Shown here piece by piece: positions 1 through 7,195 of a stretch of DNA of 64,000 nucleotides (positions within the stretch are counted from its first letter, which is position 1; every line of letters starts with the position of its first letter). The notes beneath the pieces were generated by a model. That model worked only from the letters and a program-made list of their open reading frames with translations. It had not been told where the DNA came from and ran no database searches. Location: positions 220,841 to 284,840 of the forward strand of contig RXJD01000003.1 in assembly GCA_003987775.1 (NCBI GenBank), in the 5' to 3' direction. Source of the DNA: Mycobacterium sp. (GTDB taxonomy: Bacteria > Actinomycetota > Actinomycetes > Mycobacteriales > Mycobacteriaceae). A program made the translations under genes and the position numbers.

Positions 1-611
1 GCGGACGTCATGGTGGCACGCAGGCTGAACAACGTGGCGCCGACGGAGTCATGCAGCTCGACGGCAAGCCGCTGGCGGTCGCTGTAGACGGCCACATCGA
101 CCATCTCGCGAGCACTCTCGGCGACCTCCATCGCCACGGCCGTCTGACGTGCGAGCGCCAGTAACTCGGACCGTTCGCTGTCGCTCCACTCCACGGCGGT
201 ACGCCGTGCCGCGTACAAGAGCCCGTACAGGCGGTGTGCCCGCGTGATCGGGGCGGCCATCATCGACCGCAGCCCTTCGGCGCGAACGGGTTCGTCGAAG
301 TCATGACTGATGGCCTGGCTCGTGCAGTAGTCGCCGACGGCCACGGTGCGCCGCAGCACGGTGGCCTGGCCGCCGAGTCCCTCCTCGGGTCCGATCGCGA
401 GGCCGTTCAGTGCCTGCGTTCGCCCGCCGATGACGGCCTTGATCACCATCGTGTCATCGTCGCCGGTGCGCACCGCACCGCAGGCCACGTCCGCGCTCAG
501 GGTTCGGTGCACCACTTCGGCGGCCTGCCGCAGGGCCGCGGTGCTGTCGAGCAGCGACAGCACGGCGGTGAACTCCGGCCTCAATCCTCCCAACGGCGGC
601 AACTTCTCCAA
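1..611 (-). CDS. GAF-domain sensor histidine kinase (HisKA_3 type), 3' end outside window
   Basis: Reading the minus strand from a TTG at 611 gives an open frame that runs off the left edge (about 203 codons). A TAG lies two codons upstream and a GGAGGG ribosome-binding site sits about 8 bases before the TTG, so this start is well supported although non-ATG. The product has a GAF-like domain (residues about 15-150, with GPEEGLGG and MAAPI blocks), then an H-box LHDSVGATLFSLRA near the edge, typical of NarL-partner HisKA_3 kinases. The HATPase domain should lie beyond the window. It is co-directional with the aldehyde dehydrogenase (74-bp gap), which suggests a sensor for the alcohol/aldehyde module. 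Ligand and partner regulator are unknown. Confidence 0.85.
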   Translation of the reverse strand, partial: MEKLPPLGGLRPEFTAVLSLLDSTAALRQAAEVVHRTLSADVACGAVRTGDDDTMVIKAVIGGRTQALNGLAIGPEEGLGGQATVLRRTVAVGDYCTSQAISHDFDEPVRAEGLRSMMAAPITRAHRLYGLLYAARRTAVEWSDSERSELLALARQTAVAMEVAESAREMVDVAVYSDRQRLAVELHDSVGATLFSLRATMTS

Positions 612-685
612 GGCCTACCCTCCGCGCCCTGCTGAGATGGCGCTTCGTCCACACTAGCCGCGCGAGGCCAGGTGTTCAGCCGGCG

Positions 686-2185
686 TCACAGGGCAATATT
701 GACCGACTTGCATTCGGTGTACATCTCGACCGCGGTAGAGCCCAGCTCGCGGCCCCACCCGGACTGCTTATAACCGCCGAATGGGAGCGCGGTATCGAAC
801 GCATTGTGGCAATTCACCCACACCGTGCCGGCCTTGATGGCGGCGGCGGTCAGGTGTGCCTTCGACACATCTCGCGTCCATACACTCGCCGCCAGGCCGT
901 AGGGAGTGTCGTTGGCCGCCTTGGCGACACCTTCGACGGCATTGAACGGAGTGGCGACAGCGACCGGGCCGAATATCTCTTCCCGATACACGCTGAATCG
1001 ACTGTCCACGTCCACCAGCAGCGTCGGCTCGTAGAAGTAGCCGCGCGAACCGTGGCGTCGTCCCCCGGTCAGCGGCCGGGCGCCGTCGCGCAACCCCTGA
1101 TCGATGTAGCCGCTCACCCGGTTGAGCTGCGCGTCGGAAACCAGCGGGCCGAGCTGCGTGGTGGGATCCAGCCCTGGACCGATCTTGGCGCCCGCGGCGT
1201 ATTCCGCCACCGCGACCGTGAAGTCGTCGAAGATCGAATCCTCGACCAGCAGCCGCGTTCCGGCGGTGCAGGTCTGACCGGAGTTGAGCAGGAATCCTTC
1301 GGCAGTGCCGGCGACGGCGTGATTGAGATCCGCGTCGGCGTAGACGACCTGCGGGCTCTTGCCGCCGAGCTCGAGGGAGACCTTCTTGAGGTTGCCCTGG
1401 GCTGCCGCGACGATCTGCCTGCCCACTTCGGTGGATCCGGTGAACGCGACTTTGTCGACGTCGGGATGGGCCGCAATCGCGGCGCCGGCCTCGCCGTAGC
1501 CGGGAATCACGTTCAACACGCCCGGGGGCAGACCCACCTCGGCCGCGATCTCGGCGAGCATCAGCGCGGTGAGTGGAGTCTGCTCGGCCGGCTTGAGGAC
1601 CACGGTGTTGCCGCAAGCCAGTGCGACGGGCACCTTGAACGCCGCCATCAACAGCGGGTAATTCCACGGGATGATCTGGCCGCAAACGCCGATCGGCTCG
1701 CGCAGCGTGTAGGAGTGCCATCGCCCGTCGGGAACCCACGGGACCGAGACACCCACGGTGCGGCCTTCAATCTTGGTCGCCCACCCGCCGTAGTAGTAGA
1801 ACAGTTCGGCGACCCAGGCCATGTCGACGGCTTCGGCGATGGCCACCGATTTGCCGTTGTCCAGCGACTCCACCTGGGCCAGTACCGGCGCCCGTTCGAC
1901 GAGCCGGTCGGCGATCTTGAACAGCACTCGCTGCCGCTGCGCGGGAGTGAAACGCCGCCACGGCCCGTCCTCGAACGCGGTACGCGCGGCGCGCACCGCA
2001 CGGTCGACATCCGCCGCGCGCCCCCGGGCCACCGAGGCCAGGACCTCGCCATCGGCGGGATTGAGCGTGTCGAAGGTCTCGCCCGCCAGCGCGTCGACCC
2101 ATTGCCCGTCGATGAAGAGTTTCTTCGGCGAAGCGAGAAACTCCGCAACTTCGGGTAGAACGCTGAAACCGAGTGTTGCGGTCAT
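686..2185 (-). CDS. NAD(P)-dependent aldehyde dehydrogenase
   Basis: A 499-residue ALDH-superfamily enzyme, which oxidises an aldehyde to the acid with NAD(P)+. Visible motifs: PWNYP with Asn175, Lys198 in VLKPAEQT for cofactor binding, the FTGSTEVG loop (about 248-255), general base Glu272 in LELGGKSPQ and catalytic Cys306 in NSGQTCTAG. Length and motif order are those of a full tetrameric class ALDH. It is divergent from an AcoR-type activator at 2392, with a 17-bp palindrome between them, and lies near an NDMA-dependent alcohol dehydrogenase. The likely role is the second step of alcohol oxidation. Exact substrate is not deducible. Confidence 0.95.
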   Translation of the reverse strand: MTATLGFSVLPEVAEFLASPKKLFIDGQWVDALAGETFDTLNPADGEVLASVARGRAADVDRAVRAARTAFEDGPWRRFTPAQRQRVLFKIADRLVERAPVLAQVESLDNGKSVAIAEAVDMAWVAELFYYYGGWATKIEGRTVGVSVPWVPDGRWHSYTLREPIGVCGQIIPWNYPLLMAAFKVPVALACGNTVVLKPAEQTPLTALMLAEIAAEVGLPPGVLNVIPGYGEAGAAIAAHPDVDKVAFTGSTEVGRQIVAAAQGNLKKVSLELGGKSPQVVYADADLNHAVAGTAEGFLLNSGQTCTAGTRLLVEDSIFDDFTVAVAEYAAGAKIGPGLDPTTQLGPLVSDAQLNRVSGYIDQGLRDGARPLTGGRRHGSRGYFYEPTLLVDVDSRFSVYREEIFGPVAVATPFNAVEGVAKAANDTPYGLAASVWTRDVSKAHLTAAAIKAGTVWVNCHNAFDTALPFGGYKQSGWGRELGSTAVEMYTECKSVNIAL

Positions 2186-2277
2186 GACACACCTTTCCAG
2201 AGATTGACGGCAGCCGCCGAGAGCGCTGCCCGGCTGATCTGCTGACCCCCATCATGGCGTCGGCGGCGCACACGGCC

Positions 2278-2294
2278 TGTGCGGATTCTGGACA
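2278..2294. promoter_or_regulatory. Operator-like 17-bp imperfect palindrome between ALDH and AcoR-type regulator genes
   Basis: The site is TGTGCGGATTCTGGACA on the plus strand (TGTCCAGAATCCGCACA on the minus). It matches 15 of 17 bases of the site at 6384-6400 and is related to the near-perfect palindrome at 5072-5088. It lies 93 bp upstream of the ALDH start and 98 bp upstream of the regulator start, fitting a shared activator or repressor site. TGT-N11-ACA is the layout known for AcoR-family upstream activating sites; binding by the adjacent regulator is inferred. Confidence 0.6.
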
Positions 2295-2391
2295 GCGTGG
2301 GCCGCTGGCACCTCCAAACGGAGGTACCCGCAACTGCACCGGCGGTGTACTAAACAGGGGACCGCACCGAACGGAGGTTTTCCGCCGCCGC

Positions 2392-4023
2392 ATGTCTCTA
2401 CAGCTGGACGAGGTGGATCTGAGACCAGAGATTGCCCTGGCCTGGCGCCGCGCTGCGCTGACCGGTCTGCAACCCGGGATGGATGTCCGCGAGTCCTCGG
2501 TCAGCGACGTCGACCGGCGTAGCCGGTTGGCGGTCGCGGCATTTCCGGTGCTGGACAACATGATCGCCGAACTCACCGACACCCGGTTCTCCGTTGTGCT
2601 GGCCGACAGCACCTCGCGGATCGTCGACCGGCGGCTGGGACAGCAGGGGCTCGACAAGGCGCTCGACCGCGTGCTCGCCATCCCCGGGTTGCAGTACCTG
2701 GAGGAGTACACCGGGACGAACGCGATCGCCACCGCCTACGAGCTGCAGAGGCCGATCGCGGTGACCGGGCAGGAGCACTACCTGGAAGCCCTCCGCGGCT
2801 TCTGTTGCTACGGTGCGCCGATCATCCATCCGCTGACCAGACGACTGGAGGGCGTGCTGGACATCTCCGGACCGGTTCAGGACGCCACGCCCCTGCTCGG
2901 CCCCTTCCTGAAACGATCGGTCGGCGATATCCAGCGGCGTCTGCTCGAGGGCGCGCGGCTGGCGGAACAACGGCTGCTCGCCGCATTCCAGACCCACGTG
3001 CGCGGTAAGTCACACGCCGTCGTCGTGTTGGGCGAAGACATCGTGCTGACAAACCCCGTCGCGAACGACCTCATCCACAACAGCGACCTGGCTACGCTTC
3101 GCCACCTCGCCGGCGCGGTTTGCCGGCCAAATCCGTTGTTACAAAAGATCACACTGTCATCCGGTTCTCTGGTCCTCGTCAGTGCCGAAGCGGTACCCGA
3201 CTCTCCGGGCGGCTTTATCTTCGACATCAGCCCCGTCGAGCCCAAATCGGGCACCGGCTCGTCCCGGCCACGGCAATCCCGCACGGCGCACGAGGACGCC
3301 GACTTACCCCGCCTGGTGTTGGTGCTCGGTGAACCCGGCACCGGCCGCACCACCACCGGTGTCGCGCTGGCCGGCACCGACGCGGCGATCGTCGATGCCG
3401 CTCTGGCATACGGTGACGACGACGAGTGGCTGCGCACGGCGATCGCGGCCGTCACCGCTACGGGCCCGACGCTGATCGACAATATCCACATGCTGGCCCC
3501 CCGCCTGGCAGCCCGGTTGGCGCCCGCGGTGCGGGCGGCGCCTGGCCGGGTGGTGATGACGAGTTCACCATTAGCCGAACTCGGTGCCGAACAGGTTGCG
3601 CTGGCCGCCGAGGCGCTGGACCGGCACGAACTGCGGCCCGTCCGGACCTATCAACACGACTTCATCACTCTGGCCAATTCAGTTCTGCGAGAGCAGGATC
3701 TGGAAACGACGCTGGCCATAGCACCGTCAGCGCTACGGGTCCTGGCTGCGCAACCCTGGCCGGGTAATATTCGCGAGCTGACCGCGGTGCTCAAATACGC
3801 GGCCCGGGAACGCACCTGCGGTGACATCATCGTCGCCGACCTGCCGCCGGCGTATCGGGTTGCACCCACCCGCCCGCTGACACTGATGGAAGCCGCTGAG
3901 CGCGAGGCGATTCTGACTGCGCTGCGCACCACCGAGAACAACAAGGTGACGGCCGCGGCCAAGCTCGGGATCAGCCGGACCACCCTGTACGACCGCCTGA
4001 AGCGTTACCACATCGCCGACTGA
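2392..4023 (+). CDS. AcoR/MimR-like GAF-AAA-Fis transcriptional activator
   Basis: A 543-residue regulator. The N-terminal third is a GAF-like sensory domain (about 40-190). A shortened AAA+ segment follows (about 305-480) with a Walker A GEPGTGRTT, a degenerate Walker B (TLIDNIH) and the PWPGNIREL block. The C-terminus is a Fis-type helix-turn-helix (AAKLGISRTTLYDRLKRY). The GAFTGA loop needed to contact sigma-54 is not present, consistent with mycobacteria lacking sigma-54. The ATG at 2392 is chosen because the GAF homology starts just after it and a GGAGG lies upstream; an in-frame start at 2254 is possible. It is divergent from ALDH and probably controls the alcohol/aldehyde genes through the 17-bp palindromes. 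Confidence 0.88.
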   Translation: MSLQLDEVDLRPEIALAWRRAALTGLQPGMDVRESSVSDVDRRSRLAVAAFPVLDNMIAELTDTRFSVVLADSTSRIVDRRLGQQGLDKALDRVLAIPGLQYLEEYTGTNAIATAYELQRPIAVTGQEHYLEALRGFCCYGAPIIHPLTRRLEGVLDISGPVQDATPLLGPFLKRSVGDIQRRLLEGARLAEQRLLAAFQTHVRGKSHAVVVLGEDIVLTNPVANDLIHNSDLATLRHLAGAVCRPNPLLQKITLSSGSLVLVSAEAVPDSPGGFIFDISPVEPKSGTGSSRPRQSRTAHEDADLPRLVLVLGEPGTGRTTTGVALAGTDAAIVDAALAYGDDDEWLRTAIAAVTATGPTLIDNIHMLAPRLAARLAPAVRAAPGRVVMTSSPLAELGAEQVALAAEALDRHELRPVRTYQHDFITLANSVLREQDLETTLAIAPSALRVLAAQPWPGNIRELTAVLKYAARERTCGDIIVADLPPAYRVAPTRPLTLMEAAEREAILTALRTTENNKVTAAAKLGISRTTLYDRLKRYHIAD

Positions 4024-4146
4024 ATCCACGCCACCATCGCCGCGTACGCCCGCTCGTTGTGTGGTTGGCAGGTATTTCTGACTTCCTCTGGCTGCCGAGT
4101 CGCTGACTGTGGCTACACCGTCGCTGACCGGCGGAACTCAACAACG

Positions 4147-4992
4147 CTATTGCCAACTACGCCTTGACACATGCAAACGGCCCGCGATAAGTGGTCGGCG
4201 CCGGTCGCCCGGGCGCAATCGCTTGAGCGCGTGCTCGTGCAGCTCGGGATCGTTGTCGATTCGCTCGCCGAGCGTGATGGCCGCTACCGGATCATCGGTT
4301 TGCAATGCCGCCTCTCGAACCGCAACCTCTAATCGATTGCGCCAGTCGATGATTCCCGGAGCATCCGACTTGGGAAGCAGCGGGCCCCGATAACGCTCGG
4401 TGGCCGCGACGATGTCGCCCGATCGCAACAGTTCGAGCACTCCCACCGCGTCGCAACACACCTCGCGCGTCAGCATGTAACGATGTGCCGCGATACCGCC
4501 GCCGATCATTCGCCGCAGCCGCGACATCTCCGCCTTCAGTGTCGACATCGACACGGGCCGGTCGCCGTAGAGTTCGAGACTCAGCTCAGCCGGGGTGTAA
4601 CCGTCGGGGCGCAGCGTCAGTAGGGCCAGAATTTCCGCCTGCCGCGGGCTCAGATGGACGCAGGCGTCACCGACCCGGAGCGCGGACCGGCCGAGGCAGC
4701 TGAACGACACGTTACGACTCTCCGTAGGGTCGCTGCCTGTGGTATTGCCTTGGCGCAGCAGGATTTTTACAGCCGGTCGCCACATCGTCGCACCACCGCA
4801 GGTCCACAGCAGGTTGTCCGACTCGTCCCTGACCTCCACCACGAATCCGGCGTCCGCAATGCGGCGGATCTCACCGGACAACCGGTTGATGGGATGTCGC
4901 AGAGGCGAATCGAGCCAGCCGTCGGTGCACGTCCCCGGGGGTGGCCCGACGGGTGGGACCACCTCGCGTGGCTGAGCCAGCGCAGTAACCAT
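4147..4992 (-). CDS. Winged-helix (OmpR/BTAD-like) transcriptional regulator
   Basis: A 281-residue protein with no aspartate-receiver domain. The N-terminal part (about 30-110) has a short sensor-like segment with VEVRDESDNLLWTCGG. Residues about 105-180 look like a winged helix: LSPRQAEILALLTLRPDGYTPAEL followed by STLKAEMSRLRRMIGG, as in OmpR/SARP-type DNA-binding domains. A helical tail follows. It lies downstream of the alcohol dehydrogenase on the same strand, but the 207-bp gap contains its own palindrome (5072-5088), so it probably has its own promoter. Similar GAF/winged-helix regulators accompany mycobacterial alcohol-oxidation genes. Effector and targets are unknown. Confidence 0.75.
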   Translation of the reverse strand: MVTALAQPREVVPPVGPPPGTCTDGWLDSPLRHPINRLSGEIRRIADAGFVVEVRDESDNLLWTCGGATMWRPAVKILLRQGNTTGSDPTESRNVSFSCLGRSALRVGDACVHLSPRQAEILALLTLRPDGYTPAELSLELYGDRPVSMSTLKAEMSRLRRMIGGGIAAHRYMLTREVCCDAVGVLELLRSGDIVAATERYRGPLLPKSDAPGIIDWRNRLEVAVREAALQTDDPVAAITLGERIDNDPELHEHALKRLRPGDRRRPLIAGRLHVSRRSWQ

Positions 4993-5071
4993 GTGGCCTC
5001 GTTCTCATCCGTGCCGTTGTCGACAGACGACGGTCAAGCCACTATCTTCGCGGTGGCTCGACACCACACAG

Positions 5072-5088
5072 TGTCCAAATTCTGGACA
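5072..5088. promoter_or_regulatory. Operator-like palindrome upstream of the winged-helix regulator gene
   Basis: TGTCCAAATTCTGGACA. The surrounding 21 bp (5070-5090) is a perfect inverted repeat with 8-bp arms AGTGTCCA/TGGACACT and a 5-bp centre. It is the most symmetric of three related sites (also 2278-2294 and 6384-6400). It lies about 80 bp upstream of the regulator start at 4992. Confidence 0.65.
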
Positions 5089-5199
5089 CTCCTCACATCA
5101 CGTCCCGGTCAAACCCGGCGTTGGTGCAAAGCGACTCGGCGACAACATCTCTCGGCGCGAAGCGCTGCCTTTGTCTGCGATCTCGGGCGCTCGACCGGG

Positions 5200-6312
5200 T
5201 CAATGGGCATGGATCACCACACCCCGGATGTTTCTGCCCTCACGCAGGTCCTCGTAGCCCTCATTCACCTGATCGAGGGTGTACGTCCGGGTGACCAGCT
5301 CATCCAGCTTCAACTGGCCGGCCTCGTAGAGACGCAGCAACTTCACGATGTCGTACTGCGGATTGGCGGAACCGAACAGCGTGCCCTTGATCGTCTTTTC
5401 GAACAGCGTCATCAAACCACCCGAGACCTGGACGGTCAGCTTCTCGGGGTTGGCCAGCCCGGTGATCACCACCGTGCCACCCTTGCCGATGACGTTGAAG
5501 GCATCGGTGACCACCTTTTCGTCGACCGTGCCGACGGTGATGATGGCCTGGTCCGCCATCTGGCCCCAGGTCAGCTCGGACACCTTCTCGGCAGCTTCCT
5601 CCGCGGTGGCGAACACGTGCGTAGCACCGAACTTTGTCGCGGTCCGGCGTTTGAACTCCACCGGATCGACCGCGATCACATGCTTCGCTCCGGCCTGGCG
5701 TGCGCCCTGCAGGGAGTTGACGCCCAGGCCGCCGATCCCGTACACCACGGTCGTGTCGCCGGCACGGACCGCGCCCGCGTAGGTGGCGCTCCCCCACCCG
5801 GTCGGTACCCCGCAGCCCACCACCACAGCCGTCGCCAGCGGGAGCCAGTCGTCCACCTTCACCACGGAGTGTTCCGAAATCGTCGCCCGCTCCGCGAATG
5901 TGCCAAGCATGCACATCCCCCCGAAATCTGTGTCGCCCATGTGGAATCGGAACGACCCGTCAGGCATACAGCCCTCCAGAATCGTCGCTCCCATATCGCA
6001 CAGGTTGGATCGACCGGTCGCGCAGTAACGACAGCGCCCACAGTTCGGAATGAAGCTGCACACCACATGGTCTCCGGGTTTGACCTTGGTCACGCCGGGA
6101 CCGACGTCCTCGATGATTCCGGCGCCTTCGTGGCCGCCGACGATCGGGAATCGGGGAACCAGGTCACCATCGGTGAGATGTAGATCGGAATGACAAAGAC
6201 CCGCCGCCACATATTTGATCAGGACCTCACCCGGGCCGGGGCCATCAAGGTCGAGTTCGACGACCTCGAACGGCTTGCCACCCGCGAACAGCACCGCTGC
6301 CTTGGTCTTCAT
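5200..6312 (-). CDS. NDMA-dependent (mycofactocin-type) zinc alcohol dehydrogenase, Rxyl_3153/AdhB family
   Basis: A 370-residue medium-chain dehydrogenase oxidising primary alcohols to aldehydes. Catalytic zinc ligands are Cys40 (LCHSD), His61 (GGHEG) and Cys167 (VGCGVPTGWG). The structural zinc loop has Cys91, Cys94, Cys97 and Cys105 (NCGRCRYC to NLC). The nucleotide-binding motif GIGGLG is at 192-197. The insert around 115-135 and overall sequence match the family whose NAD is tightly bound and re-oxidised by the dye NDMA in vitro and by mycofactocin in vivo (established for the family). No mycofactocin maturation genes are in this window, so they must lie elsewhere. A palindrome at 6384-6400 lies upstream. 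Confidence 0.93.
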   Translation of the reverse strand: MKTKAAVLFAGGKPFEVVELDLDGPGPGEVLIKYVAAGLCHSDLHLTDGDLVPRFPIVGGHEGAGIIEDVGPGVTKVKPGDHVVCSFIPNCGRCRYCATGRSNLCDMGATILEGCMPDGSFRFHMGDTDFGGMCMLGTFAERATISEHSVVKVDDWLPLATAVVVGCGVPTGWGSATYAGAVRAGDTTVVYGIGGLGVNSLQGARQAGAKHVIAVDPVEFKRRTATKFGATHVFATAEEAAEKVSELTWGQMADQAIITVGTVDEKVVTDAFNVIGKGGTVVITGLANPEKLTVQVSGGLMTLFEKTIKGTLFGSANPQYDIVKLLRLYEAGQLKLDELVTRTYTLDQVNEGYEDLREGRNIRGVVIHAH

Positions 6313-6383
6313 GATCGGCTCCTTACCCTCAGTCGCGCCGCGTGAGACTCAAGGACATGATCCGACGGAGTCACCCCGCTGAG

Positions 6384-6400
6384 TGTCCAATATCCGCACA
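6384..6400. promoter_or_regulatory. Operator-like 17-bp site upstream of the NDMA alcohol dehydrogenase
   Basis: TGTCCAATATCCGCACA, about 72-88 bp before the dehydrogenase start. It differs from the minus-strand reading of the ALDH/regulator site at only two positions and shares the TGTCCA half with 5072-5088. This places ALDH, its regulator, the winged-helix gene and the alcohol dehydrogenase in one predicted regulon. Confidence 0.6.
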
Positions 6401-6417
6401 TCGGTTCGGTGCGTGGT

Positions 6418-7176
6418 TCATCCCGGCACGCTCGCTGTCAGTGCGGTAAGAACGGCGTCGCTCAGCCGGGCGAGTTCTTCGGCCTCGTCGGGGCTGAGGG
6501 CGGTGGCGAACAGTTCAGCCATCCTGGCGTTGGTCGCCTGTTCGACCTCGGCGTAGCGGTCCTTCTTGTCGGCACCGTCGGCGAACGGCTCGGGCCAGCC
6601 GAACATCGTGGTGTATTCGTGGCCCTTGTTCAGCATGTGCGCTTCGACGGGGTGTATTCCAGAAATGGTGAGTGCGTTGAAATGCACGCCGCCACGCAGC
6701 TCGCGCAAAACGAACATCACCTGCAGCACTCGCGCCGGATCGTCAGCGGCCAGCGGCATCCTGCGCCATCCGGCATACAGTGGCAGCCCCGCGTCCGGTG
6801 CCACCCCGATGATCCGCTCCCCCAAAGCGGCAAGGCGGCCCAGCCCGTCGACACCGGCCAGGTGCCTGCGCGCGAAACCGGCGACCTGTTCCCAGTAGAG
6901 TGCGGCGGCGTCGGCGGCGCCGCGGACCGCGACGCCCTCCTCCCACAGCGCGCCCAGAAAGTCCGGCTCGAAGGCCACGAACACCGAACTGACCGTTGCG
7001 GCCGTAGCGCCGCCCAGCACACCGCCGCGCCCGGCGACGTAGCCCGCGAAGGGGTTCTGGTAGCCGGCGGCGACACTTTCGGCGAAGGTTTCCGGATGCA
7101 GCATGAATGCTGCGACCGCCTGTTCGATAGGTGTACCCGCCTTTCGGGCGGCGTTCGCCATTCGGTTGTCGCTCAC
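6418..7176 (-). CDS. SCO6745-family protein (function unknown)
   Basis: A 252-residue, mostly helical, soluble-looking actinobacterial protein. Recognisable features are the AARKAGTPIEQAVAAFMLHPE start, a GWPEPF segment and a NALTISGIHPVEAHMLNKG block, characteristic of the SCO6745 family; no catalytic role is established that I can name. Histidines in the helical regions could form a metal or cofactor site, which is speculation. It starts 19 bp after the last Mce-operon membrane protein on the same strand, so it is probably the distal gene of that operon; the alcohol dehydrogenase downstream appears to have its own promoter. Confidence 0.8.
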   Translation of the reverse strand: MSDNRMANAARKAGTPIEQAVAAFMLHPETFAESVAAGYQNPFAGYVAGRGGVLGGATAATVSSVFVAFEPDFLGALWEEGVAVRGAADAAALYWEQVAGFARRHLAGVDGLGRLAALGERIIGVAPDAGLPLYAGWRRMPLAADDPARVLQVMFVLRELRGGVHFNALTISGIHPVEAHMLNKGHEYTTMFGWPEPFADGADKKDRYAEVEQATNARMAELFATALSPDEAEELARLSDAVLTALTASVPG

Positions 7177-7195
7177 TGTGTTTCCCTCCTTTGAC

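Noticed and set aside
806-2158. Long plus-strand frame opposite the aldehyde dehydrogenase
   Set aside because: It is an antisense shadow in high-GC coding DNA; its translation has no domain, while the minus strand has all ALDH motifs.
2310-2325. ACCTCC-AAAC-GGAGGT hairpin before the AcoR-type gene
   Set aside because: A 6-bp stem in GC-rich DNA is weak; it might hide a ribosome-binding-like sequence, but there is no other support for a riboregulator.
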